Source: Cavia porcellus (taxonomy: Eukaryota; Chordata; Mammalia; Rodentia; Caviidae). Taken from it: a stretch of 64,000 bases of DNA. The DNA lies in the NCBI RefSeq assembly GCF_034190915.1, contig NW_026947486.1, forward strand, positions 101,103,123 to 101,167,122, written 5' to 3'. The notes below the pieces were generated by a model that saw only the letters and a list, made by a program, of their open reading frames with translations, was not told the DNA's origin and ran no database searches. Made by a program: the position numbers and the translations under genes. Shown here piece after piece: positions 35,561 to 46,610 of this stretch. How positions within the stretch are numbered: position 1 is the first letter of the stretch; every line of letters starts with the position of its first letter.

Positions 35561-36117
35561 TGCTCTTGGAACGAAGTTCTGTTCATTGAATTTGTAGCAA
35601 AGCTAATAGGGCTTCAGTTGTCACAGGTGGCACCAGTGTGGTGTGGGTGTCACACACAGGAGTAAAAGTGTTGCTAGACAAAATGCAGTCCAGTGAGTTG
35701 AAGGAGGAACCATGTTTGCACCCCCAGGATGGGGCTGTTGGGGGTCCTACAGCATCTGTGAAAGAGAGCCTCAGTCCGAGTAAGGAATCCAGCCTACAAA
35801 TAAAGGATCTTGGTCCTGAGTCTGCTCACAGGCTCTTCCGGAGCTGCCGTTATCCTGAAGCACCCGGACTGCTAGGGTCTGTCAGGAAACTTAAGGATTT
35901 ATGCCGTCAGTGGCTGAGGCCAGACATCCACTCCACAGAGGAGATGTTGGAGCTGCTGACGGTGGAGCAGTTCTTGGCCATGCTGCCCAAGGCAGTGCGG
36001 GTCTGGGTGCATGGACATCATCCACAGAACATCAGACAGGCTGTATTCCTGGTAGAAACCTTGAAGAGAGCAACCAGTTCATCAAATAATGCAGTGAAAA
36101 CAGAGATGCCTTCCACG
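35561..36117 (+). CDS. SCAN-domain exon of a SCAN-KRAB zinc-finger-family gene
   Basis: A strong acceptor (CTTTTTCTCCTCTCCCTCAG, ending 35560) opens the exon, and the donor G|GTATGT follows 36117. ATG at 35683 gives 145 codons in phase 0 to the donor. Residues about 44-130 form a SCAN domain, with the family hallmarks LCRQWLRP, a LELLTVEQFL segment and a WVHGHHPQ motif. SCAN domains are leucine-rich dimerisation modules found only in vertebrate C2H2 zinc-finger proteins and their relatives. The 42 codons before the domain contain acidic and serine residues, as usual. An upstream in-frame ATG at 35638 is less likely, because the 35683 start gives the normal leader length. With the KRAB exon at 36847 it resembles ZNF75-type genes, but I do not assign orthology. 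Confidence 0.8.
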
Positions 36118-36210
36118 GTATGTAGGATGAAACAGGGTGGAGTAAGTATATCTGGCTGGGGCTTATCAGGGAATGAGAGGGATGAAATCACATTTCTTCT
36201 GTCCTGTTAG

Positions 36211-36346
36211 GATAGTGGTGCAGCGTTTGAAATCTCCATCATGCAGCAGAGCATCCAAAGATTTCCTCAAGGCTGGTGAAACCTCTCCTAACCTTAGAAA
36301 ACGAAAACGGCTTTTTCCCTCGTTAGGGCAAGATGCGTTGACTGAG
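36211..36346 (+). other. Possible linker exon between SCAN and KRAB exons
   Basis: TTCTTCTGTCCTGTTAG ends at 36210 and a donor-like G|GTGGGG follows 36346. Continuing phase 0 from the SCAN exon gives a short stretch starting DSGAAFEI and a stop at codon 23. It is therefore either a cryptic exon, an alternative ending, or a decayed linker exon. The SCAN exon can also splice in phase directly to the KRAB exon. Confidence 0.3.
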
Positions 36347-36846
36347 GTGGGGTGATAGTCTGTGTTTTAGAATTAGGGTCAGGATGTTCATGAAGAGAAA
36401 AGAGAATGTTTGTCTGGCTCTTTCCCACACACAGCTAGGCACACTGCACTGAATTTAGGTCTTTGTGGGCAGAAAAGCAGCACACACTGGAAGATGGCAT
36501 GAGGTCCTCTTGCCTGAGCCCCAGGTGAACCTTCCTGTCTAGTTTCCTCAGGTGGCCTTGTTTCTGCACTTCCCTGCTGCCTGTGACTTGTTGTGCCCCC
36601 CCCCCGCCACCTGGTCTACAGTGTCTCAGCTCCAAATATTCTCCAGGAAAGGAGGGAGTGGGAATTGGGAACCTCCCAGGCTCTTTCCTGGTCTGCTTTG
36701 CTCCTTCCTTTCTGCATCTCACTTTCTCCCCTAAATCGTGTACTGCTAATTTCTTCAGCAGGAGTCTTATCACATCATTCAGAGATGGGGTGGTTCGAAG
36801 TCTTGTGGAGTGGCACGTACTAAACTAAACCTATTCCGTTCTTTAG

Positions 36847-36974
36847 GATCTGTCGACACTTAAAGACGTGGACATATGCTTTTCTGATGAAGAATGGCAG
36901 TTATTGGACCCTGATCAGAAGACTCTCTACTATGACGTCATGTCGGATATCTTTGAGACTGTCTCCTCCCTAAG
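36847..36974 (+). CDS. KRAB A-box exon of the same SCAN-KRAB locus
   Basis: The acceptor CCTATTCCGTTCTTTAG ends at 36846. The exon is 128 bases long, typical for a KRAB A exon, and a weaker donor G|GTAGTG follows. In phase with the SCAN exon it encodes [20 protein letters not shown], then [12 protein letters not shown] and [11 protein letters not shown]. The EEW, LLDP and YxDVM positions are those expected in a KRAB A box. Such boxes usually recruit the corepressor TRIM28, although binding by this variant cannot be judged. No C2H2 zinc-finger exon follows in the window, so the gene is incomplete here. Confidence 0.8.
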
Positions 36975-38270
36975 GTAGTGATTTTTCCTCCTCTTTGTGT
37001 AGAAATTGAATAATGCATTGTGTTCTTAGGTTATGGAAAATTTAGCCCTCTGTTCCAGCTGCTGGTTGTTCTCAACATGATAATGTGGTGGAAAGGAAAG
37101 GTGTATGCATGTCATTTTTGATAAATACATGTGTGTTACTTCCTTATTCAAAGTACAGTTATTTAGAACATTCTTTTTAGAATGGTTCTAAATAGCGTTA
37201 TTGTGATGGGTAGTGCCCTGGCTCTGACCCTGCAAACCTGCTTTGCCTTGTCTTTCCCGTGTCAGTACAGGGTACCACCATTAATTCAACCCTCAGGCGA
37301 GAAACCTTAATCACCCTGTACTACAGTCTCTCTGTTAGCTCCGCAGCTACTCTATCAGATCTTCTTCATGCTGTCTGCACACTCTATCCTGAATCCAACT
37401 GTATCCCAGCCTCTTTCAGTTTCACTGTCCTAGTCTAAGCACCCTCATCTGTAACCAGGGCTGTCTTCCAGAACTCTAGATTCCCAATCCTCACATCATT
37501 TACGCCTGACTTCTGCAGGCTTACTCCTTAGCTTCCTCACTGCATATGCACCCACATGCACAGCGGAGCATAAAGAAATGACTGCACCCACGATTTTGCA
37601 CATGCCAAGATTTGGAAATTTCAAAACTGTGGAAGAGTCACTTATTCTTCCTGAAAATAATGTGGAATTAGGAGAGCAGTTCATGCCTTCAAAATTTGAT
37701 TCTCAGAGCATTATTGATGTACTTTAAGGGAAAAGTGATCTATTGGAAGGAGGAAAAATGTCTTAAATTCAGACTCCAAGAATTCAAGGGCAGTCTTAGA
37801 GATTTCCCTTAGGTAAATATATACATGAGAAAAGGAGAAATGTTGTTTAAGAGGAATCTTTTCTTTAACATTTTAAGATTGTATTCCTGTGTTTCTGTTT
37901 TAATTTTTTCATTTTTTTTTCAGACAGGGTTTTTCTATCTGTGCTTCTTAAGTTTAATTGTGTGTTTTATTGAGATAATTTTAGGTTGCCATGGAGATTT
38001 AAAATGTAATATACTGGCTGGGAATGGTGGTGCCCATTAAAATGCAATATACTGGCTGAAAATGGCTGTGCACCCCCAGCACTCGGAAAGCTGAGGCAGG
38101 AACACTCTACATGTTGGAGGCCCACTTGGGCTACAAAGTGAGTTCAAGTTTATATACCTGACTGCACATCAGAGCCTTCTCTCCAAAGAAATGGCTGAAA
38201 ATATGTAGTATCCAGAGACTCTATGTACTCATCGCCTAGTTTCCCAGTAACTTTTCAAAAGTACTGTGTT
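36975..38270. other. Intronic or intergenic sequence with a B1
   Basis: About 38018-38175 is a B1 whose start appears locally duplicated (AAATGCAATATACTGGCTG occurs twice, near 38003 in related form and near 38040). No further exon with a KRAB B-box or zinc finger is visible. The short minus frame at 37496-37684 has no recognisable domain. Confidence 0.45.
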
Positions 38271-38400
38271 GGGGCTGGGGATTTAGCTCAGTGGCATAAG
38301 TGCCTGCCTTGCAAGCAGGCCGTTGTGAGTTTGATCCCTGGTACCGATAAAAATGAAAAAGACAAAAACAAAACAAAACAAAACAAAACAAAACAAAAAA
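38271..38400 (+). mobile_element. ID SINE with CAAAA-repeat tail
   Basis: Full ID body (GGGGCTGGGGATTTAGCTCA), then the GATAAAAATGAAAAAGAC tail and (CAAAA)n. Flanks GTACTGTGTT and CTATTGTGTT suggest a degraded target duplication. Confidence 0.85.
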
Positions 38401-38830
38401 CTATTGTGTTATAACCAGATACTGATACTGATATAATCTACTGATCACATACATTTTTCTCCAGTTTTATTTGAACTAATTGTCTATGTGTTTCTGTGCA
38501 TATGTTAGTTCTATATGCTTTTGTCCCATGTGCAGATGGGTGCATTCACCACTGCTGTAAGAATAGTGGACTGTTCCATTATGATATGGATCTCTCTAGT
38601 GTTTTTTTATAATCACACCTACTTCCCTCTCCCTCCCTATCGATCTGATTTACACTTCAAAAATATTGCCATTTGAAAATATTTTATGTGGAAGGAATTT
38701 TAAAACATGTAGCTTTTCTGGAATAGTTTTTGAAAATGTAGCATACTTCAGTGTGTATTCATGTAAGGTGTTGCATAGCTCAATACTCATTTCTTTCTAA
38801 TTGCTGTAGTCAGCATCCCTGTCACTGTTC
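38401..38830. other. Non-coding, possibly the start of the ancient L1
   Basis: A/T-rich sequence with no frame or clear repeat. It may be the decayed 3' UTR of the ancient L1 that follows. Confidence 0.35.
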
Positions 38831-41800
38831 AGACATTTACCCCCTGGAAAATATCTTTGCTGCCTTCATCTTCTGACTATTTGAATAGAGCTGCTAAAAT
38901 CATTCATGTAGAGGTTTTCCTATTGAATTTTCATTTCTCTGGGATAAATACTTTAAAACTACAGTTGCTGATTCTGCTGATAATTACATGTTTAATTTAT
39001 AGGAAGCTGTCAAACTATTTCCCATATGGGTGTATCATTTTGCATTCTCTTTGAGAATGTATGAACAATTCACTGTTTTTTGAATCTTTGCCATTGTATC
39101 AATATTTCTTAAACTTTTACCCACTCTAATATGTGTGTTGCAATATCACATTATGATTTTGGTTTCCATTTCCTTAATGGCTAGTGGTGTTTATAGCTTT
39201 TCCTGGGTTTATTTGACATCTCTGTATCCTACTTTGTGAAATGCCTTTTGCCCATATTTTAATAGGATTTGTTAACTATTTAGTTTCAGTTTTCTTTGTA
39301 TTCTGGAATCCTTTGTCTATTTTGTGGTTTGCTGTCAGTTTCTTCCAGTCTGTTTATTGTCTTTATCATCTTGCCATGGATTTCCTTAGAGTAATGTTAC
39401 CATTTTGATAAGAATCACTTTTTTGCTGTTACACATCATTATTTTGGTGTCAAGACTAGAACTCTGATCAACTTTGCGCTTGGTGCCTATAGTTTTCTTC
39501 TAAAACTTTTATAGTTTTAAATTTGGTGTTAAAGTCCATGATCCATTTTGAGTTAATTTTGTGGAATGTATGAAGTTTCGTTGAGACGTTTTTTGCCTGT
39601 GCAAGTTTAGTTGCTTTAACATCATCTGTCATTTGTTGAATTGATCCATTACATTGCTTTTGTGGATTTTGTCAAGGACAAGATGGAAAAAGTATTTTTT
39701 TACACTGTGACTGGAACACAAGATCTCCCAGTAGGCAGGCAGGCATTGGGCCAGTGAGCTAAACCCCCTGCCGCAATGAATTAGTATTTCTAATCTAGTC
39801 CACTGAGCTAGCAGATTCCCCTGTGAATGCTGCACTTTCTTGATTGTTGTGGTTGTGAGTTAAGCCTTTGTATATGGTAGACAGAATAATTCTCCTCCCC
39901 ACACACTTTATTCTCCTTTGTCAAGATCCTTTTAGCTATCATGGGGCCTGTGCCCTTCCACAAAACTTTCAAGGTAGGCTTATCTGTGTGTATAATAACC
40001 TTTGTTGAGATTTTGCCAGAAATTACATTCAAACAATACACATCAATTTGAAGATAGATGACTATTTGTGTCTTCTTTGATTTCTTTCATCAATATTTTG
40101 TACTTTTCCGTGTATTTATACCCTACATTGTTAAACTATATACCTAAGCTTTTAATTTACATTGTAATAAGTGATAATTATTTTAAATATTCCTTTTCTG
40201 AATGTTTATTGTGTTTTATACAGAAATGCCATGGTTCTTGGATCTTGTGACTCTCCTGAATTCACTTTTTAGTTCTAAGTATTTCTTTAGTTATAGATTT
40301 CATGAGATTTTATACATGAGCAATAAGAAATCTAAAATGCTTTTAATTTCTTGTTCTTGCTTATTATACTAGATCTACCTTCTAGTACTATACTGAATGA
40401 AACTGATAAGAGAAGTTCCCCTTGCCTTGTTGTCAGTTTTAGTTTGAAGACATTTAGTCTTTCATGAATACCTACGGTGTTAGCACTGGAGTTTTGTTCA
40501 TATTATTTATTAAATTGATAATTCCTAACTTTATGAATTTTTAATGATGAATGGATGTGGGACTTTGTGAAATGATTTTTTTGGTGTTAGTTGATAGCAG
40601 CATATCATGTTCTTTACTTTATTGAAATGATGGATTCAATTTATTTCGAGTGATGGACAATCTTATACACCTTTAATAAATTCCTTTTTATCCTGATATA
40701 TTATTTAACTGTATTAACTTAATGAAAGATTTTGACAGTGTTTTTTTTTTAATTTTTTCAAGACAGGATCTCACTATGTTGTCCATGCTGGCCTCGAACT
40801 CATTATGTAGCCTAGGCTGGCCTGAAATTCTTAGCAATCCTTATGTTTCAGCCTCTGGAGTGCTAGGATAACAGGCAGGCACCAGCACACCTGGCTATTT
40901 CACAATTTTTTGATTTTGTAGATGTTAGCCAATAATTCTCTTTTGTTGTACTGTCTGTATGGTTTTGTTATAAGCATAATGGTGGTCTTAAAATGAGTAC
41001 AATTTCCTCCTTCTTTGGAAGAGATTATAAACAATTGTAATTCTTTCCACATTTGCTGGTATCTTCCAGTGATGCCATTGCACCCAGGAGGGTGTTTTTC
41101 AGTGGGAGTCTTAAAATTATGAATTACTTTAGTGGTGTTAGTGTTCTTCAGGCTATGTGTTTTATAATGATTGATTGCATTCTAGTACTTGTCAAGCAGT
41201 TGGTCCAGTAAGTTTAAATTCATGAATATTAAGTACACTGTATAGTGATACCTTGATTTATGAACTTAATTTATTTTATGATTTGGAGCAGGTGGCTGTG
41301 GTCATGTTTGTCACCTAATGCATTGTTTACAAACGTAAGCAAAATTTTGTCAAATGCTTTTGTTTGGGAATGAATGACTTGCAAACAGAAGCATTCGTGA
41401 CCTGAGTTATTACTGTATGTACTTCTTATATTTTCATGGCTGCAGAGTATGTAGTGATATACTCCTCTCCCTTTCTCCCTACCTTTCTTTCTGGTTTTCA
41501 TCTTTATTTATGATCTGCTCTTGCAGATTTACCCAGGTGGCCTTGAACTGATGATTCTCTTTGCTTAGCCTCTTTGGTAGTTGGGACTATAGGCTATTAC
41601 ATTCTTGAGATTGGTGATCTGTATCTTTATTTTTGGTAGTATAGATAAAAATTTAGGTGTTTTATGAGGTTTTTTAGCCTGAATCCTTCAGTTTAACTGC
41701 AATTTCTGCTCTCATTTTCTCTTTTCAGGCTGCTTTATTTTCCTTTTTGTATATCTTCTTGAGTTAGGACATCATATGACTAAGATGAAAGCTTTCTTAT

Positions 41801-41889
41801 ATTATAAGCACTTAGATATACAAACTTTTCATCTGATCACATTCTTTAACTGTATTTTATGTATTTTGTTATGCTTTTATTTCTTTTTT
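38830..41889 (-). mobile_element. Ancient L1 ORF2, reverse orientation, heavily decayed
   Basis: Plus-strand phrases follow the antisense order of an old mammalian L1 ORF2. Examples are CTGTTTATTGTCTTTATC near 39350, GATTTCTTTCATCAATATTT near 40080, a TATACCTAAGC...TTTAATTT segment near 40140, CCTTGCCTTGTTGTCAGTTT near 40420, and TCTTTGGAAGAGATTATAAA near 41015. There are stops throughout. It is interrupted by an ID-like fragment (about 39700-39775), an antisense B1 (40755-40905) and a B1 fragment (41515-41605). Clearly older than the other L1 copies. Confidence 0.7.
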
Positions 41890-42430
41890 ATTTAAGAGAA
41901 CAAAACAAAACAAAGTAAATCAAAACAGAACAAAACATATCAATGCAAAACACTGCCAATAGCACAGGATTTCAGAACAATTCAACAGAAAATCAACACT
42001 GGCTACTATAATGGCTCTTGTTTTCTTCAAAATAGTTCTGTATATATTCACAGACAATTGGTTAATACGAACCAAAATAGTATAAAACCAATCAAAACAC
42101 AAAAAGGAGAGTCTTAAGGGCTTTTATCACCAGATACTAGGAAAGCAATAATGGCTACCATAATGTCTCCTCCATTCTTTAAAATAGCTGTCCATACCTT
42201 TGTACATATGGAAATCAAATAATTGATACCGACTTACATCAGTCAAAACCAGGAATAAGGGGCTGGGGATTTAGCTCAGCGGCATAAGCACCTGCCTTGC
42301 AAGCAGGCAGTCGTGAGTTCGATCCCTGGTACTGATAAAAAATGAAAAAGACAAAAAAAAATTCTAAAACCAGGAATAAAATCGTTAATGGACTTCAAAA
42401 CAGAGTGACAAGAAATCGTCAATCGCAAAC
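41890..42430 (-). mobile_element. L1 3' UTR array fragment, reverse, split by an ID SINE
   Basis: After a reversed A-rich tail (TTATTTCTTTTTTATTTAAG), units recur with GGCTACTATAATG near 42001 and GGCTACCATAATG near 42154, spacing about 153 bp. The array resumes after the ID at 42366. It ends without the conserved terminal 3' block, as in copy F. Confidence 0.75.
42245..42379 (+). mobile_element. ID SINE with perfect 14-bp target duplication
   Basis: AAAACCAGGAATAA occurs at 42245-42258 and 42366-42379. Between them is a complete ID with A and B boxes and the tail GATAAAAAATGAAAAAGAC. The perfect repeat marks a recent insertion. Confidence 0.95.
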
Positions 42431-43170
42431 ATGAATCCTGTACATTGTTTTCACTGAACTCCATTTTAATTTTGCTTAGAAAATATCTTTCAACTCTGAA
42501 TTAGTTAGAAATCTGTTGGTTGGTTTCTACTTGTATTTAGATTTTTCTGTCTTTGCATTTTAATTTTGATGAATTTTCTGTCAGAAAGCCTTTGTTATAG
42601 AAGATGTCATTTTCTTGGTTCTTCATCTGGGGAGCAATTTGTTTTTTACTGCATCCTGATTCTTGTGTATGTTGCACTGTAAGCATCTGGGGCTTATAAA
42701 ATATTTTATTACAAGACTTAAAAATTGGCTGATAAAATCTAAGTGATGTTATGTAAGGTCTTCTGACTTTTATAGAACATGCTTCCATTGGCATTTTTAA
42801 TTTTCAGAACTTATATGATATTAACATTGGTTTATAAGGTATTGTGGAGTGTCCCATGCGTGCCAAATGGTGTTACCTGAAGCTGTGGATTGCATTTCTC
42901 TCAATGAGGGTGTCTCTCAGAGGAAATAAGGAATTGAGACCCACAGAGATGAAGAAGCTTCCTAAGACAGGTCCCTGCTATCTGGTTCACTCATAATGAC
43001 TATGCTCCTTCACTTTGGGGTCTTCTGTTCAAGAGAGGAAATCTCATATCTGTGTAGTAAAGAGGCTTCTTTTCAAGTGTCATTGATTTGACTGGGTGTT
43101 TCTTGCCAGTTCTGCTTGTCTATCTTGGTGTGTTTCACTTAGAGATGGAGAAAATCTCTAGCCCAGTGCA
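42430..43170. other. Non-coding sequence, no recognised feature
   Basis: No gene or clear repeat is seen. The minus-strand 85-codon frame at 42537-42794 has no recognisable domain. Confidence 0.4.
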
Positions 43171-44014
43171 GAAGCAAGACTGGATCCTGGCCGCAAGATT
43201 GCTTGTCCTTTTAGCCTCCTCTTCCCCTTTATTGTCAGGCAGGGACACCTGAATTTTGCACTTCCTTTCCTTCTCTTCTTTCATGCGTCATCCTCTTTAG
43301 GTCTCAATTTCTCATCCAACTTCTATCCGTGAACACAATTGTCCTCCACTTGCATTCAGACAGTGCTTTTTAAGGAAAGGCACAGATTATTTTCAAGCCA
43401 TATCCTCTTCTATGGGTCATTCTTCCAATATTTTCTGCTGGGGTAAAAACCAAAGAAGTTAGCCTGCATGGGAAATGAGATCCAGGGAGGCTGTTAAATA
43501 TTGTATTGTTTTGAAGACTAAATAGTATGGAGTATGCTGTTTTGCTGATTCCTCAGAAGGGAAACTGTTAGTGTAGGAGGAAAAGTAGAACAGAGGAAGA
43601 GGGATATCCTCTTGCAGGGTGGGATAAGGACACATGCACAGAGGGGCTGCCTCTGCTAAGCACTTGGGGGTTTCCGCATTGTCACAGCAGGGAATGGAGA
43701 GACAGCCAGCTCTGAGGTGTTCTGAAGTTGATACAGCAAATGCTGTCCTAGGGCCCTCATTTTTCCACAATTATAGAACACAAGGCCTTCTTTGTGCATG
43801 TTTGTTAACTTTTCATCAGTGAACGTAGAATGCTTCTGTCACTAAAAACAAAAATTGTGATGCTATAGTTCTAAAGCGTAGGTTGTGCTGTTTTGCAGAA
43901 ATTCATAATAATTAAGGAACTAGAGTGAGATTTTAGGGGGGCACTGAAGGTTCACGTGAGATTTCTGTTCCTTGTGGTGAGTAGATAGCTGAACTGGTGT
44001 TTTTGTTTTCACAG

Positions 44015-44206
44015 TAACCCGCTAAAGGAAGAGATCTCCTAGATGCCTGGCCCTTTCTGGTTGGAGGTTTTGCTAGTTGTGGAAAACAAAATGATTTTTG
44101 AAGAAGTTGAAGAATTGATAGTATTTGAAAGAATAAGAATGAGAAGAGGGAGAGTGGAGAGCTTGATTCACAATTTAGAAGAGGTTTTACCATGCCAGAC
44201 GGCTGC
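44015..44206 (+). other. Exon-like block with a 54-codon frame
   Basis: TTTTTGTTTTCACAG ends at 44014, and a strong donor-like G|GTGAGT follows the GCTGCG at 44206. Within it, ATG at 44043 opens a frame that reads MPGPFWLEVLLVVENKM, then EEVEELIVF and a basic stretch, to the donor. I recognise no family. The acceptor, donor and frame together are suggestive, but an unrelated pair of splice-like sites cannot be excluded. Copy 1 (near 13716-13910) has a broken frame and donor. Confidence 0.35.
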
Positions 44207-45670
44207 GGTGAGTGTGGGGAGGCGGGGAGATGTGATGGATACACAGCTGGGATGCTGAGAGAAGCAGAGGGGCACAGCCAGACACAAGCCTGCGGGTGCT
44301 TTCCTCAGTGAGAGTGAATCTGGGGAAAGGCCTGTGAGCTTGGTTCTTAGGGCTGGAAGGCATGGAGGGAGGAATGGAAATAGGCTGTGAACTGCAGTAC
44401 TGAAGAAGGAAACCTCAAGATGAATTTACACCTCCGTGAGTCAAGTTTTCATCAGACACCTCTGAGCACGTGGTCACTATACCATCCCGGACATGCCCAG
44501 TCTCCGTGATATTGAAAGACAAACAGTTGCCCCTAGTCAGAACCAAGAGGATAGAAGACTTTGAGCAGATAGTTCACCTCCTAGGACATTATCCCACAGA
44601 AAGGAATTGGAAAAGATGTCATCATGCTAGGATACAAGGGGAAAAATGCACATCCATGGAACTAAGTGAGTAAGTGAAGGCAGTTCGTTCAGCTTGGTGC
44701 TATACTTTCCTTCTAAAGCACGGTTTAGCAGTCTATTGACATACATTTGATTGTTTAACGATATAGTCTTGATATTTATCTTATGAAATTTCCTTGAAAT
44801 GGTAGACAGATACTTACTTAAGCACAGTGAGAACACCTGTAACAGGGTTAAGTATCAGAGCGTAGGCAGTGAGTGGGTAGATGGAGGCAGAGCGTGAATT
44901 AATAGAGTAAGCAGTTTTTGCATAGTTTTCTCAATTCTTTTCCCATTTTGCATACTGGACAGGTGCAATTTGTGTAACTCAAAACACAAAATATAAAATA
45001 AAATAATTACAATTGCAACTAAAAATATTTGAAGGCCTCATTATTTTTGCTAAAGGAGAGTTTAAAGTTGTCTACATTAGACCCCTTCCCTAGTTATCTT
45101 CTCAAGTTTATATGGAGCCCTAGATTTTCCTGGCTGTTCCTTTGTCTTGTATTTGCCCTTGTCCCTTGTTTTTTCCTCTGTCCTTTCCTCTTCTATAGCC
45201 CCAGATCCATTTATCATGTGAAATCTTTGTCCTCTTTCAGAGCCCATGACAAAATCATTTTCTCTAAGTGAAGTTAGTATACTTCTTAGAATCAAGCTTT
45301 TTGATCACTTTAGCTTTTCTTTTTCTATGTGTATGTTTTGACTTGTGTTTCACTTTAGGATACTTTTGTATCCTCTTTTGTCCTCTTTGATTCCTGACCT
45401 GAGCAAACGTGATAATTTTTATATTGCACTCTAATCCTCTCTGTGTGTGAATTCTGGTGGCCATGCAAACAAGGGTTTGGGCATATTTTTAACAATGGGG
45501 AGCCAGGAGTGGTGATGTATTTCTATAACTTGAGGACTCAGGAGGCTGAGACAGAAGAATCCCTGTGTGTTTCCGGCTAAAAAGTGAGTTCAAATTCTGC
45601 CAAAACTGTGAGACCTGGTAAAAACAAATGCAATTATAAATCAATAAATACAAATAAAAATAAAAGTGAG

Positions 45671-45950
45671 GGGGCACCTCCCTAGCTCGCGTTGTGAACA
45701 GTGCGCCCTCAGAATGATCATCCTGAACTGCGGCCAAGCCGCAGGGTGAAGGTCTCTTCTCTCATGGCCCATAGCAGGATACCAGGCTGCTCTGAAGCTA
45801 AGGGAAGAAGCCTGTTTGCCCCTGGTGCTGTACCTTCAGGAGTCACTGCACAAAGTGGCAGGCGATCCTGATGTGGCTTTGCTGAAGGAGAACTTGCCTT
45901 TCTCAGCTGACAGCTGCTGAGGGAAGTGAGCTTCATTCTGGACAGGGGAC
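45671..45950 (+). pseudogene. Truncated 5' remnant of the copy-1 pseudogene unit
   Basis: Matches 15462-15740 (CAGTGCGCCCTCAG, then GTGGCTTTGCTGAAG and CAGCTGCTGAG) and then breaks off. The BTB-coding part is missing, so it is recognisable only through the duplicate. Confidence 0.55.
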
Positions 45951-46610
45951 TTGGCCGTTGCGTAGTTGTCATACAGAAAAGTACATGTGCCTTTAAAAGT
46001 ATAGTATGCCAGGGATAATTCAGTGGGGAATTTGGGGTTTGAAGCATTCCGCATTCATTTTATGCTGTACCAACTCTAACTGAATGTATTTATACAAGGT
46101 ACGTACAAGAAATAGAATTGTGTTGACATGCAGAAATCACCTAGACACTTAAAGAAATAAATGTATATCATCTTTCATTCAATGACATTAAATAATTTAA
46201 AATAAAAACTGTATGGTTGTTCAACACAAGGGGCAACCCTCATGTAAGGTAGGGACTTTTAAAAGCTGGTTTATAAAGCAGCATTTCAACTTGCATTTGG
46301 GACATTGGTTTCTCATTATCATCGATGTAGCATATCAACACACGATGTCAGTGAACAAAGAAACCAAAGATAGAGTACAAGAATACATAGGCACTACTAT
46401 TTCTGCTCAGTTATCATAAACTGCTCTAAAATTCACCCTAGAAAATAAATGGAGCTCAGGCATTATTTTCCTAACTTGTGTGCAAGGGATGTGTCTCTGG
46501 TCATATTCTAAAATGTTTACTTGACCTGGGTGTAGTGGTGAATGCCTGTAATTTCAACCCTCAAGAGGCTGAGACATGATAATGGCCCTGAGTTCAAGGC
46601 TAGCCTAGGT

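Larger units (their letters stand above)
43170..46610. repeat. Segmental duplication, copy 2 (partner 12890-20641)
   Basis: This is the shorter, insertion-poor copy in the same orientation, about 30 kb downstream. It lacks the 74-bp insert, the L1 block and the L1 3' UTR found in copy 1. It also lacks the main body of the pseudogene: similarity leaves 15740 at about 45945 and resumes at 17235. It therefore serves as a pre-insertion reference. The shared B1 copies at 45500-45620 and 46520-46610 are diverged. Confidence 0.85.

Noticed and set aside
35901..36089. Second plus-strand frame overlapping the SCAN exon
   Set aside because: The SCAN frame has clear domain residues and matching splice phase; this alternative frame has none.
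42259..42345. tRNA-like genes (A and B boxes) here and at 5267, 5406, 29575 and 38271
   Set aside because: These are ID SINEs: A-rich tails, target duplications and repeated near-identical copies. None folds as a standard tRNA gene with a terminator in the right place.
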